Source of the DNA: DHVE2 group archaeon
Lineage (GTDB): Archaea > Thermoplasmatota > Thermoplasmata > Thermoplasmatales > Aciduliprofundaceae
Reading direction: 5' to 3'
NCBI GenBank assembly: GCA_026993785.1
Contig: JALWRZ010000002.1
Location: forward strand, 35,602 to 99,601
Length of the DNA: 64,000 nucleotides
Below the pieces are notes generated by a model. The model was not told the DNA's origin. It was given only the letters and a program-made list of their open reading frames with translations, and did no database searches. The translations under genes were made by a program, and so were the position numbers. This document shows positions 18,184 through 27,954 of the stretch, piece after piece (positions within the stretch are counted from its first letter, which is position 1; every line of letters starts with the position of its first letter).

Positions 18184-18911
18184 GCTATAACCTCCTTGAA
18201 CTTCTCATAGGAGAAAAGGGAGAGTGCCTCCATAACCTCCTCCTTTGAGAAACCCATATCAAGAAGAACCTTAATGTGGGCCTTGATATTCGCGTCTTCA
18301 TAGGGGCCGCGGCATCCCAGGCATGGTTTTCCATTGGCGGTGCACAGGGCATTGCATCCTCCCCTGGTGATTGGCCCTAAGCATAGAAGACCCTGTTCTA
18401 GAAGACACCCGTTTTCTCTTAGGGAGCATTCCACACATACGCTATATTCCTTGTCCCGGTAGTTCTTCCCTATTATAATATCTGTTATCAGCTCTATCAG
18501 CTCATCCTTGGAAAATGGGCATCCGTAGAGCCTGTAATCCACATCCACATAGTAATCCAGGGGCTTCGGGTCTATGGGAATCTCCGGAGGCTCACCATCG
18601 TATACATCCATGGCCTCCCTTTTCCTGAGGGTATTAACCAGTGCTGGAACTCCTCCCGTGGATGCACAGGAACCCAGGGCTACGAGAATGTGCGATCCTT
18701 TTCTTATCTTCAAGAGCTTGATTATCTCCTCCCTATTTGTGGGAGTTCCCTCCACGAAGGCTATATCCACAGGCATCTCGTTTATTTCCTTGGCAAGCCT
18801 GAAATTCTTTATCCCTAAATATTTTAAAAGATCGAGAATTTGCGCCTCTAAGTTAAGGAATTCCACAGAACATCCCTCGCAGCAGGATAAGGAAAATATA
18901 CCCAGATTCAA
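18165..18911 (-). CDS. hydD: [NiFe] hydrogenase delta (small) subunit
   Basis: A 248-residue iron-sulfur small subunit. The N-terminal SCCEGCSVEFL and later VALGSCASTGGVPAL, CSLRENGCLL and CNALCTANGKPCLGC motifs supply cysteines for the clusters that carry electrons from the Ni-Fe site. It starts with TTG 18911 after GGGGGTG; the TTGA overlaps the stop of the gamma gene. It overlaps the alpha gene by 19 bases. No twin-arginine signal is present, in line with a cytoplasmic enzyme. Confidence 0.93.
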   Translation of the reverse strand: MNLGIFSLSCCEGCSVEFLNLEAQILDLLKYLGIKNFRLAKEINEMPVDIAFVEGTPTNREEIIKLLKIRKGSHILVALGSCASTGGVPALVNTLRKREAMDVYDGEPPEIPIDPKPLDYYVDVDYRLYGCPFSKDELIELITDIIIGKNYRDKEYSVCVECSLRENGCLLEQGLLCLGPITRGGCNALCTANGKPCLGCRGPYEDANIKAHIKVLLDMGFSKEEVMEALSLFSYEKFKEVIAWLKEE

Positions 18912-19723
18912 TCCAACACCCCCTGAACCTCATGGGGCTTCTCTATAAAGCGGAGGGCTTTGTTAAGGGAGAAAACGGGACCGTCGCGACATACATAGAC
19001 ACCACCAACAGCACAGTGTCCGCAGATTCCTATTCCGCATTTCATATTTCTCTCCAGGGATAGATAAATCTCACTGGGCGGGAATCCAAGCTCTATGAGC
19101 ACCATGGAGGTATACTTCATCATTATGGGTGGGCCACACATGAGGGTGATGGTATCGCTGCGGTGCTTTATCTTATCACATAAAGTGGTTACGACGCCCA
19201 CATGCCCCTTCCAACCTTCCTCGGGCTCATCCACGGTGAGAAGAAGATCCATAAATTTCTCCCACTCCCTGAATTTATATTTGAAGAGCATAAGTGAAGG
19301 TCTCCTGGCCCCATAGAGCAGGGTAACCATCTTAAACTCTTCACGGTGCCTGCAAACATACTCTACCACCGGTTTGAGAGGAGCGAGACCTATACCTCCA
19401 GCCACAATTAGCAGGTTTTTACCCTTTGCCTTCTCCAAGGGCCATCCGTTGCCAAAGGGACCTCGTATACCCACGTAATCTCCCGCCTTCATCCTGTGAA
19501 TTCTGTTGGTTACATTTCCAACGGCTCTTATTGTGAGGTCCAGGTATCCATCACCACCTCCTGAGATGGAAATCGGCGCCTCACCGTAGCCGAAAACACT
19601 GAGCTCTACAAATTGTCCAGGGTTAAAGAGAAGATGAGTTGCTATTCTAAAGGTCTTCGTATCACAAGTTTCTTCAATTACCTCTCTTATGGGCACAACC
19701 TCCGGAAGATATGGGTTTCTCAT
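18908..19723 (-). CDS. hydG: Hydrogenase gamma subunit (FAD/NAD(P)H oxidoreductase)
   Basis: A 271-residue ferredoxin-reductase-like subunit that passes electrons between NAD(P)H and the hydrogenase. It has an N-terminal FAD barrel, the NAD-binding LLIVAGGIGLAPLKPV segment, and a C-terminal 2Fe-2S loop (CGIGICGHC, later YVCRDGPVF). The frame is open to 19801, but ATG 19723 overlaps the stop of the beta gene as ATGA, so I use it. Confidence 0.92.
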   Translation of the reverse strand: MRNPYLPEVVPIREVIEETCDTKTFRIATHLLFNPGQFVELSVFGYGEAPISISGGGDGYLDLTIRAVGNVTNRIHRMKAGDYVGIRGPFGNGWPLEKAKGKNLLIVAGGIGLAPLKPVVEYVCRHREEFKMVTLLYGARRPSLMLFKYKFREWEKFMDLLLTVDEPEEGWKGHVGVVTTLCDKIKHRSDTITLMCGPPIMMKYTSMVLIELGFPPSEIYLSLERNMKCGIGICGHCAVGGVYVCRDGPVFSLNKALRFIEKPHEVQGVLD

Positions 19724-20742
19724 TCCACCAACCTCCTTAATACCTCCCGCAGATTTATCCCGGCTGGACATACCTCCGTGCATCTTCCGCAACCAGTGCA
19801 CGCGTAAACCCCATATCTCATCACTGGAAATACAAATTTATCATAGACACGGTATCTCACCCTGGCGTGCTTCTCTTTTCTAAAATTCTCCGCAGAAGTT
19901 TTGGCGTATTCGTAGAGATGACAGGAGTCCCACACCCTAATCCTGTAACCCTCACTGCCATCAAAGCTCGGAATATCCCGGACATCGAAGCAGTGACAGG
20001 TGGGACAGACAAAATTGCATTTTCCGCAGCATAAACAGATCTCTCCAAGCTCTCTCCATATCTCATCCTGACTCTTCTTCTTAATCTCCTGAGAGCATCT
20101 CTTCACCTCGCATAGATCTATTCTTGTTCTTCTCTCTATCTCAAACTGCACCTTCTCTATCCTTCTTTTCTTTTTCCTCAAATCCTCAGGACTTGCTTCC
20201 TGGAAAAAGCCGAGAGAGATAAGCTCTTTACCGATATCACTTCCTACATCCACAAAGTAATGGGTGCCGATATCTGTGAACCAAAGATCATAACCGTCTT
20301 CGGGAACCATACCGCCAAAGGCGCTGCAGAAACATGATTCCCGGGGATAGTCGCAGCTAATGCCTATTATGATGGTATTTTTTCTCCTCTTTTCATAATA
20401 GGGGTCAGAAAATTCACCCCTCATATACATATCCAATATTTTGAGGGATCTAATATCGCATCCTCTGGCACCAAAGATCACCTTCTTTTCCTCCCCATCA
20501 AGATAATCCTCAAGCTCATAACCCATTTCACCTCTTTTCCATCTGAAAAATTTTTGTTTGGGCGGGAAAAATATTGACTTAAGTGATATGTCCGTTCTGT
20601 TGGGAAGAAAGCATATGGAAGTTAAATCCTCAATCTTCTCAAATTTGGTGACTCCATTGCTGGTTGGTGCGTAAAGCGTATACTCTTCCTTCAACGCGGC
20701 CAGGAACTCGTTTATTCTGTTTTTCGCAATCTTTAGCATCAT
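19720..20742 (-). CDS. hydB: Hydrogenase beta subunit (4Fe-4S electron transfer)
   Basis: A 340-residue subunit with two C-terminal ferredoxin-type clusters, CLCCGKCNFVCPTC and CTGCGRCTEVCP. An earlier cysteine segment (GARGCDIRSL, ISCDYPRESCFC) is typical of the sulfhydrogenase beta subunit linked to sulfur reduction. It is the first gene of the operon. ATG 20742 has GGTGACG 5 bases upstream; ATG 20754 and longer forms exist in frame. A TATA-like AAGATTTATT at 20791-20800 fits a start near 20770. Confidence 0.9.
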   Translation of the reverse strand: MMLKIAKNRINEFLAALKEEYTLYAPTSNGVTKFEKIEDLTSICFLPNRTDISLKSIFFPPKQKFFRWKRGEMGYELEDYLDGEEKKVIFGARGCDIRSLKILDMYMRGEFSDPYYEKRRKNTIIIGISCDYPRESCFCSAFGGMVPEDGYDLWFTDIGTHYFVDVGSDIGKELISLGFFQEASPEDLRKKKRRIEKVQFEIERRTRIDLCEVKRCSQEIKKKSQDEIWRELGEICLCCGKCNFVCPTCHCFDVRDIPSFDGSEGYRIRVWDSCHLYEYAKTSAENFRKEKHARVRYRVYDKFVFPVMRYGVYACTGCGRCTEVCPAGINLREVLRRLVE

Positions 20743-20920
20743 AATCGTCACCATTTTCACTAATTTCATCATGATTATCTCTTTTTTCTTAATAAATCTT
20801 TCTGAAATTATTCGTGGTTCGGGAAAAATAGCTTTTAAAAAGGATTTTAGTATTCCCCACAGTGCTTCACCAAAATAAAATAAAAGCGAAGATTAAAATT
20901 TTACCAGAAAAATTAAAAAA

Positions 20921-22351
<1,431 letters not shown>

Positions 22352-23182
22352 TTAACGCACCCCCTTCACATATCTATCCAGAGCAATCTTCTCCTCCGGC
22401 CTGTATTCCACCAGCCTGCTCATGAGCTCGTCGAAATCCACCTGATGTGCATCGAAATCTGGGCCGTCAACGCATGCGAATTTAATTTCCCCACCCACAG
22501 TTACACGGCATGCACCGCACATACCTGTACCATCAACCATTATGGGGTTGAGGCTCGCATCCGTCTTTATACCATATTCCTTTGTTATTTTTGCTATCAG
22601 CTTCATCATTATAACAGGACCTACCGTGAAAACATAATCTGCCTTCCCACCCTTCTCAAGATACTCCTTAAGAACATCTGTGGTGAAGCCTTTGCGAACA
22701 TAGCTCCCATCATCAGTGGTGATAAGCAACTCATCGCTTACCTTCCTGAACTCGTCCTCAAGAATCACGTACTGCTTGCTTCTAAACCCTATAATACTCA
22801 CCACATGGTTGCCCGCATCTTTAAGTGCTTTTGTAACTGCGTATCCTATGGGAGCACCAACACCTCCGCTAACTATAACAGCGGTGCCGTAATTCTCAAT
22901 ATGCGTCGGCTTGCCCAAAGGACCCACGATGTCCATTATTTTATCTCCTGGGTCGTAGCTTCCCAGCTCATAGGTAGTCTTTCCAACCTCTTGAAACACC
23001 AGCTCTATGGACCCTTCCTCCTTGCTCCATTTGAAAAGGGTCAGAGGAATTCGCTCTCCTCGCTCATGCAGTCTAAGCACAATAAATTGTCCGGCATGGG
23101 CACTTCTTGCCACCAGCGGCGCATGAACCCTGATCCACTTGATATTTGGAGCCAGAATTTTCTTATCCAGTATTTCAAACAT
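22352..23182 (-). CDS. sudB: Sulfide dehydrogenase beta / NfnA-type ferredoxin-NADP reductase subunit
   Basis: A 276-residue subunit with an FAD barrel, NAD-binding VIVSGGVGAPIGYAV, and a C-terminal 2Fe-2S site (GTGMCGACRV, then KFACVDGPDF). The short VDFDELM and EYRPEE tail is typical of SudB/NfnA. It is first in the two-gene operon with the large subunit. The complex exchanges electrons between ferredoxin, NAD(P)H and, in Pyrococcus, polysulfide. Confidence 0.92.
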   Translation of the reverse strand: MFEILDKKILAPNIKWIRVHAPLVARSAHAGQFIVLRLHERGERIPLTLFKWSKEEGSIELVFQEVGKTTYELGSYDPGDKIMDIVGPLGKPTHIENYGTAVIVSGGVGAPIGYAVTKALKDAGNHVVSIIGFRSKQYVILEDEFRKVSDELLITTDDGSYVRKGFTTDVLKEYLEKGGKADYVFTVGPVIMMKLIAKITKEYGIKTDASLNPIMVDGTGMCGACRVTVGGEIKFACVDGPDFDAHQVDFDELMSRLVEYRPEEKIALDRYVKGVR

Positions 23183-23326
23183 AGGGCATCAATGGGGAAT
23201 TGCAAGGGTGGATTTAATAATTTCCCAAAAGAAGGCATACCTAATTCAATGATGTAGCGAACAAATCACGCTCTTCCGCAATCTTTATTTACATTTATTC
23301 GCATAATCTTTTTAAAAGGTGAGGGA

Positions 23327-23902
23327 ATGAATGGTGAAGAGAAGGAGGAAAGATACGAGAAATTGTTTGAGGAGGAGCATGAAAGAGATGCTGCCTATGA
23401 GGAGATAAAAGCTGTAACCAGAAAGGAGGCATATGAGGAGAAGGATAGGCTAGCTAGATATAAGGAAGCAGCCAAACTTAGAAAGAAGGCAGCTGAATTC
23501 AAGAGGAAAGCGGCAATGTTTTACAGCAGATACAAGAGGGAAATGCAGAAGGTGGCAAAATATCAGGCTGAGAAGGCCAAGTATAAGGAGAAGGAGAATA
23601 TAGAAAAGGCAAAGATAAGAGAGTTGAAGAGAAAAATAGAGGGTTACCAGGATGCCCTCAAATCCACCTCATCATTAAAAAAATCAGAGGAGCTCCGGGC
23701 AAAGATAGCAAAGCTCCAGACCAAAATTTCCGGGGTGCAATCTAAGATAAGCATGTGGAGGCAGAAACAGGCTCAGGTTGTAGAGAAAATGGCAGAGTAC
23801 AAAGCAAGAGCCGCCGAGTATTATGAGAAATACAAAACATACGAGGAGGAAGCTGCCAGTTTCTTAAAAAGCGCAGAGGTTCTGGAAAACAGAGAAGGCT
23901 AA
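23327..23902 (+). CDS. Charged alpha-helical coiled-coil protein
   Basis: Unrecognised 191-residue protein, almost entirely helical. Lys, Glu, Ala and Tyr dominate, with YKEKENIEKAKIRELKRKI and similar heptads, and no globular domain, signal peptide or membrane segment. ATG 23327 follows AAAAGGTGAGGG, a strong ribosome site. It stands alone between the divergent sudBA operon and the convergent SAM hydrolase. The regular spacing of Tyr and Ala suggests a long rod; the function is unknown. Confidence 0.78.
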   Translation: MNGEEKEERYEKLFEEEHERDAAYEEIKAVTRKEAYEEKDRLARYKEAAKLRKKAAEFKRKAAMFYSRYKREMQKVAKYQAEKAKYKEKENIEKAKIRELKRKIEGYQDALKSTSSLKKSEELRAKIAKLQTKISGVQSKISMWRQKQAQVVEKMAEYKARAAEYYEKYKTYEEEAASFLKSAEVLENREG

Positions 23903-24630
23903 TAAAGGGCAACTTTTATTCTATCCCCTGGCTTCAGCTTAAGAATCTCCTGTGCGGAACCCATGTTAACTCCAAATTCTAGGAGTCCTTCGCTGTTGAT
24001 AAGCGCTATCAGTTCACCTTTTCTTGCCAGACCATATGCCCTCTTAAATGGGATTTCTTTCTTATTGAGAATAATCTTATTTGGATTACCTACCATCTCC
24101 TTCGGAATATTGGTTATCACATTCCCGAAATGATCCACATGGATTATCTCGCCCCTTATTGCATCTCCTTCCCTTTCCGGCTTTTGATAGGGAAATGTTA
24201 TAAAGGAATCAATCTCCCTTAGGAAATCTTTCTGACCCATATCTATTCTAGCAGCAGCCGGCGCAAAGATATCTCTTCCATGGAAAGTTGCACTTCTAGC
24301 CGGAAGTTCTATCTCATATACCTTTTCCACCTCTCCCTGAATCAAGGTGAGTATCCCATTATCTGGACCAACGAACCATCCATGCTTTAATTTCGCTGCA
24401 ATTCCCTTTCTGGCGGTGCCCACTCCTGGATCTACCACAAATACATGAATAGCGTTTCCAAAGTAAGGATAGATGCATCGCAGTACATAGGCAGCATGCA
24501 TTATGGAATGCCTTTGGATACCATGGGTTATATCAACTATCTTTGCATCCGGGTTTATGCCGTATATCACGGCTTTCATAACCGCCACATAGTGATCCTC
24601 ATAGCCAAAATCCGTGCTCAAGGTAATCAT
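23899..24630 (-). CDS. S-adenosyl-L-methionine hydrolase (adenosine-forming), DUF62
   Basis: A 243-residue member of the SAM hydroxide adenosyltransferase family, which splits S-adenosylmethionine into adenosine and methionine. Typical motifs are STDFGYEDHYV at the N terminus with the essential Asp, FVVDPGVGT, and FHGRDIFAPAAA, followed by a C-terminal beta domain starting IHVDHFGNVITN. Its ATG shares a base with the stop of acylphosphatase (TAATG), so both are co-translated. Confidence 0.9.
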   Translation of the reverse strand: MITLSTDFGYEDHYVAVMKAVIYGINPDAKIVDITHGIQRHSIMHAAYVLRCIYPYFGNAIHVFVVDPGVGTARKGIAAKLKHGWFVGPDNGILTLIQGEVEKVYEIELPARSATFHGRDIFAPAAARIDMGQKDFLREIDSFITFPYQKPEREGDAIRGEIIHVDHFGNVITNIPKEMVGNPNKIILNKKEIPFKRAYGLARKGELIALINSEGLLEFGVNMGSAQEILKLKPGDRIKVALY

Positions 24631-24905
24631 TAATACCTCACCCTGAAATCCTTGTAGCCTTCAGGTTCCTCGTATCTCACTTCAACATCATCCACCCGGG
24701 CATAGGGATGCTTGTAACGGCATAGATAAATGAGCTTCTCTACTTTATCTCTTGGCCCCTCAAAAACCGCCTCAACCCTTCCATCTGGGAGATTCCTTAC
24801 CCAGCCTTTAACACCCAGCTTAATCGCGTTCTCTCTGGTGAATGCCCGGAAAAATACCCCCTGAACTCTGCCAGAAAAGAAGACATGGGCCTTTACCACA
24901 TCCAT
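24630..24905 (-). CDS. acyP: Acylphosphatase
   Basis: A 91-residue acylphosphatase that hydrolyses acyl phosphates such as carbamoyl phosphate. The catalytic loop is GRVQGVFFRAF, with Arg to bind phosphate; the Asn of GWVRNLPDGRVE orients the water. It has the standard length. ATG 24905 lies about 26 bases from an AT-rich box (TTTTTAAATA on the minus strand), so the message is probably leaderless. Confidence 0.94.
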   Translation of the reverse strand: MDVVKAHVFFSGRVQGVFFRAFTRENAIKLGVKGWVRNLPDGRVEAVFEGPRDKVEKLIYLCRYKHPYARVDDVEVRYEEPEGYKDFRVRY

Positions 24906-24943
24906 ATTTCAGCTATCACCCTTCGATATTTAAAAATTTCCTC

Positions 24944-25176
24944 ACGAAGGGGGCTGACGCCCCCTTTCTAAACCCCCTAAAGATAAAGGAGAGGGGTAGA
25001 GGGGAGAACGAGCAAGCAGCGAAGCGAGTTGCGAGCCAGCCCTGAAAAGGGCGTAGCGTAGGGTCTCCCTCGTGGGGAACCCGCTGGTGGTTCTCAGGGT
25101 CGCAGGAGGGAATGGGAACCCGCTGGTGGTTCTCAGGGTCGCAGGAGGGAATGGGAACCCGCTGGTGGTTCCCATT
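24944..25176. repeat. Dispersed intergenic repeat element, copy A
   Basis: A G/C-rich block unlike the flanking DNA, filling the 331-base gap between acyP and ftsZ. It opens with a hairpin (GGGGGC-TGAC-GCCCCC, 24949-24964), continues with purine-rich sequence, then GCGAGCCAGCC, CCTGAAAAGGG and GCGTAGGGTCTCCCTCGTGG, and ends in 39-base tandem units. An inverted related copy lies at 39504-39841; over about 45 bases starting at GCGTAGGGTCTCC the two differ at only two positions by my reading. No transposase, no target duplication seen. Confidence 0.75.
25075..25173. repeat. 39-base tandem repeat, 2.5 units
   Basis: Units start at 25075, 25114 and 25153, each opening GGGAACCCGCTGGTGGTT. The first two are full length and essentially identical; the third is truncated and ends in a hairpin (AATGGGAACC 25150-25159 with GGTTCCCATT 25167-25176, loop of 7). 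There are no spacers, so this is not a CRISPR array. It ends about 10 bases before the ftsZ TATA box. Confidence 0.85.
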
Positions 25177-25183
25177 AGCAAAA

Positions 25184-25193
25184 CTTTTATATT
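25184..25193 (+). promoter_or_regulatory. TATA box of the ftsZ-ribosomal operon
   Basis: CTTTTATATT predicts a start near 25214, giving a leader of about 23 bases that contains AAGGTGAT before ATG 25237. Confidence 0.6.
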
Positions 25194-25236
25194 AGCCCTT
25201 GCTTTAATCCTCACAGAGATTTAAAAAGGTGATTTT

Positions 25237-26328
25237 ATGAAATCGCTGGTTAAGGAAGTACTTTCCAAGGCGGAGGTTCGGGAAACGCCTGCGGAGCCTA
25301 CAATCAGGGCACCTGAAGATGAGGAGCTACTCCAGCTGCTGCAAAAGCTCAAAACGAATATAAAGGTAGTTGGTTGTGGAGGAGCAGGAAGTAATACAAT
25401 CACGAGAATAATGGAGGAAGGAATAGTAGATGTTGAATTAATAGCGGCTAACACGGATGCTCAGCATCTTTTAATAACCCATGCTCATCGCAAGATTCTT
25501 CTGGGTAAGAGAATAACCCGCGGATTAGGGGCAGGAGCACTTCCCCAGGTTGGTGAAGAGGCTGCAAGGGAGGTAGAGGATAGAATACGTGAGGTTTTGC
25601 AAGGTGCGGATATTGTGTTTATAACCTGTGGATTAGGTGGCGGAACCGGTACAGGGAGCGCACCTGTAGTGGCACAGATCGCCAAGGAACTGGGTGCACT
25701 TACTATAGCGATTTGCACATTGCCCTTTAAGGCTGAGGGAAGAATGAGGGAAGAGAATGCCATGTGGGGTCTTGAAAAGCTCAAACAGTATGTGGATACC
25801 GTGATAACGATACCCAATGATAAACTTCTTGAATTGGTACCGAGATTGCCCCTTAATCTGGCCTTCAAGGTGGCGGATGAAATACTTATGCGGGCTATAA
25901 AGGGCCTTGCGGAGATGATTACCAAGCCAGGTTTGGTGAATCTCGATTTCAATGACCTTAAGACTATTATGAAAGGTGGAGGCGTAGCGATGATAGGTCT
26001 GGGAGAGAGCGACTCTGAAAATCGGGCTGAAGATGCAATAAAAGAAGCGCTCAGTTCTCCGCTCATAGAGGCAGATATTAGCGAGGCTACAGGCGCCCTA
26101 ATTAATGTTGTGGGCGGAGAAAATATGACTGTGAGGGAGGCAGAGAGCGTTGCAGAGTATGTTCAATCAAGGATAAGCAAGGGCGCCCGCATAATATGGG
26201 GCGCCTCTATAGATCCCTCCTTGGGCAATACACTGCGGGTGATGGTGGTCATAACAGGGGTAAAGTCCCCGTATATTCAGGGTTTGGAAAGTATTGAAAG
26301 AACCAAGGAGATTGAAGTAATAAAGTGA
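25237..26328 (+). CDS. ftsZ: Cell division GTPase FtsZ
   Basis: A 363-residue tubulin-like GTPase that forms the division ring. The nucleotide-binding GCGGAGSNT is near residue 47 and the tubulin signature [10 protein letters not shown] is at 134-143; the T7 loop [11 protein letters not shown] is present for GTP hydrolysis. About 40 residues precede the globular core, as in archaeal FtsZ1. It begins the run ftsZ-secE-spt5-rpl11, a gene order common in euryarchaea. AAGGTGAT precedes the ATG. Confidence 0.96.
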   Translation: MKSLVKEVLSKAEVRETPAEPTIRAPEDEELLQLLQKLKTNIKVVGCGGAGSNTITRIMEEGIVDVELIAANTDAQHLLITHAHRKILLGKRITRGLGAGALPQVGEEAAREVEDRIREVLQGADIVFITCGLGGGTGTGSAPVVAQIAKELGALTIAICTLPFKAEGRMREENAMWGLEKLKQYVDTVITIPNDKLLELVPRLPLNLAFKVADEILMRAIKGLAEMITKPGLVNLDFNDLKTIMKGGGVAMIGLGESDSENRAEDAIKEALSSPLIEADISEATGALINVVGGENMTVREAESVAEYVQSRISKGARIIWGASIDPSLGNTLRVMVVITGVKSPYIQGLESIERTKEIEVIK

Positions 26329-26335
26329 AGGGTGT

Positions 26336-26575
26336 ATGAAAATGAAGCTCATTGATAAAAGCGACGAACTGCAGAAACGGGTAGAAAATTGGATTCACGG
26401 GTTTGGCAAGGGAAGATATTCCAGGATACTTAAGATGGCCAGGAAACCTACTGCGGAAGAATATGGCAAAGTGCTGGCAATTACAGGAGCTGGAATAATA
26501 ATAATTGGGGGCATAGGGTTCCTCATCTATTATATTTTGTCGGTCTGGCTCAATATTAATCATGTGGTTCCCTGA
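26336..26575 (+). CDS. secE: Protein translocase subunit SecE (Sec61 gamma)
   Basis: A 79-residue single-span protein: an amphipathic N-terminal helix with the conserved KPTAEEY stretch, then a membrane helix at about 47-70. It clamps the SecY channel. ATG 26342 is an alternative start with better spacing from AAGGGTG. It lies 7 bases after ftsZ and 10 bases before the Spt5 start, inside the ribosomal operon, as is usual in archaea. Confidence 0.92.
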   Translation: MKMKLIDKSDELQKRVENWIHGFGKGRYSRILKMARKPTAEEYGKVLAITGAGIIIIGGIGFLIYYILSVWLNINHVVP

Positions 26576-26585
26576 GGAGATTGAA

Positions 26586-27422
26586 ATGATTGAAGTCACA
26601 ATAAACCAGGAAGATTTTAGAATTCCTGCAGGAAGAATAGCAGAAATTGTGGTTGTGATCTCCAACAAGGGTGAAAAGAAGGAGGAGGTCACCTTTAGGA
26701 TTCTCTCCTCACTGGAGATGAGGGATGCATCCCTTGAATGGAGCATTAGTATAACAGGCGTGAAAAAAGAGGAACAGAAACTTTTAGTGACGAAGGAGGA
26801 GAATACCCAGCTGGAATATAAGATAGATGTGCCGGCTCATCGCAGAAAGGAGATTTATGTAACTATAACATCTCCAAGAGCTTCGGAAATAGGAGATGTT
26901 GGACATTTTAAATTTGAGGTGATACATTCTGAAGGACTATGGGCAAAGGAGGTAAAGATAAGGATAGAATCCGCCATAGTTGCTGTCAAAACAACTATCG
27001 GACAGGAGATAAAGGTAGCCCGAGATATAGGACTTAAATCTAAGATTCACGGATGGAAGGAGATATACGCAGTTCTTGCACCCTACAATCTCAAGGGCTA
27101 TGTTTTCGTGGAGACTTCCCGACCTGACAAGGTTCTCTCCCTCATAAGGGGGATAAAGGATGCCAAGGGCGTGGTAAGAGGCGAGATGCATATAGAAGAG
27201 ATAAAGCATTATCTCACGCCCACACCTACCATTCATCGCATTTCCGTGGGTGATATAGTGGAGCTTGTGGAAGGCCCGTTCAAGGGTGAGCATGCCAAGG
27301 TAATACAGATTGATGAAACTAAGGACGAAATAACTGTGGAGCTGTTTGCGGCAATGGTTCCCATACCCATAACCGTAAAGGCCGAGGCTGTAAGACTCCT
27401 TGAAAAAGAGGAAGGTGAGTAA
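26586..27422 (+). CDS. spt5: Transcription elongation factor Spt5 (NusG) with extra N-terminal beta domain
   Basis: Spt5 binds the RNA polymerase clamp and promotes elongation. NGN domain at about 129-213 ([32 protein letters not shown]) and KOW domain at 218-272 ([21 protein letters not shown]). Typical archaeal Spt5 is about 150 residues; this one has 278. The first 128 residues form a beta-rich, Ig-like segment ([18 protein letters not shown], then [15 protein letters not shown]), resembling extracellular or CARDB-like sandwiches but with no signal peptide. ATG 26586 follows GAGGAG; an earlier frame from 26562 overlaps secE and lacks a good site. Confidence 0.9.
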   Translation: MIEVTINQEDFRIPAGRIAEIVVVISNKGEKKEEVTFRILSSLEMRDASLEWSISITGVKKEEQKLLVTKEENTQLEYKIDVPAHRRKEIYVTITSPRASEIGDVGHFKFEVIHSEGLWAKEVKIRIESAIVAVKTTIGQEIKVARDIGLKSKIHGWKEIYAVLAPYNLKGYVFVETSRPDKVLSLIRGIKDAKGVVRGEMHIEEIKHYLTPTPTIHRISVGDIVELVEGPFKGEHAKVIQIDETKDEITVELFAAMVPIPITVKAEAVRLLEKEEGE

Positions 27423-27424
27423 AA

Positions 27425-27901
27425 ATGGGACAGAAAATTGAGGTACTTGTAGAAGGTGGAAAAGCCACACCTGGCCCGCCTCTGGGTCCGGCACTGGGTC
27501 CCATGGGTGTAAATGTAGCGCAGGTGGTGAAGGTAATAAACGAGAAAACAAAGGCATACGCTGGAATGCAGGTTCCTGTGATTGTGGATGTGGATCCCAA
27601 AACCAAGGAATTCACAGTGACCGTTGGAACACCGCCAACTTCGGCGCTCATAAAGAAGGAGCTGGGAATTGATAAGGGTTCTGGAGATGCCAGAAAAAAC
27701 AAGGTTGGAGATTTGACCATAGAGCAGGTGATAAAGATAGCCAGGATGAAGAGAGAGAACTCGCTGTCCTACGATTTGAGAGGCGTTGTTCTGGAAGTTC
27801 TGGGTACCTGCGTTTCCATGGGAGTCACGGTGGAGGGAAAAGATCCCCGAGAGGTGCAAAAGCTTATAAAGGAGAACGAAATCACCATCCCAGAAGAGTA
27901 A
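27425..27901 (+). CDS. rpl11: Large ribosomal subunit protein L11
   Basis: A 158-residue L11 that binds 23S rRNA at the GTPase centre. The N-terminal [20 protein letters not shown] proline-rich loop is the hallmark. Its stop lies 53 bases before rpl1; that gap holds a hairpin probably used for L1 autoregulation. It is directly downstream of spt5 with a 2-base gap. Confidence 0.97.
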   Translation: MGQKIEVLVEGGKATPGPPLGPALGPMGVNVAQVVKVINEKTKAYAGMQVPVIVDVDPKTKEFTVTVGTPPTSALIKKELGIDKGSGDARKNKVGDLTIEQVIKIARMKRENSLSYDLRGVVLEVLGTCVSMGVTVEGKDPREVQKLIKENEITIPEE

Positions 27902-27908
27902 ATGATGA

Positions 27909-27943
27909 CTTGTAGGAGAGCCGGAAGGCTCGCTTACTACAAG
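27909..27943 (+). promoter_or_regulatory. Hairpin in the rpl11-rpl1 gap, candidate L1 autoregulatory site
   Basis: CTTGTAG (27909-27915) pairs with CTACAAG (27937-27943). An asymmetric loop of 2 bases (GA) against 5 (GCTTA) follows, then GAGCC (27918-27922) with GGCTC (27927-27931) and a GGAA tetraloop. Helix, asymmetric loop, helix is the form L1 binds on rRNA and on its own mRNA in other archaea. The 3' arm runs into the ribosome site AAGGAGGTG (27941-27949), so binding would block initiation. Confidence 0.6.
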
Positions 27944-27954
27944 GAGGTGTTTAA

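Noticed and set aside
24947..24966. Intrinsic terminator for acyP or the coiled-coil gene
   Set aside because: The hairpin is part of the repeat element, lacks a long T run, and lies upstream, not downstream, of acyP.
25075..25173. CRISPR-like repeat
   Set aside because: The units are directly adjacent with no unique spacers, and no cas genes are present.
24942..25214. Open frame of 90 codons in the repeat element
   Set aside because: It follows from the tandem repeat having a length divisible by three; it has no ribosome site and repeats the same peptide.
27901..27908. C/D-box RNA suggested by ATGATGA after rpl11
   Set aside because: No D box or terminal stem at a suitable distance; the stop region and hairpin explain the sequence.
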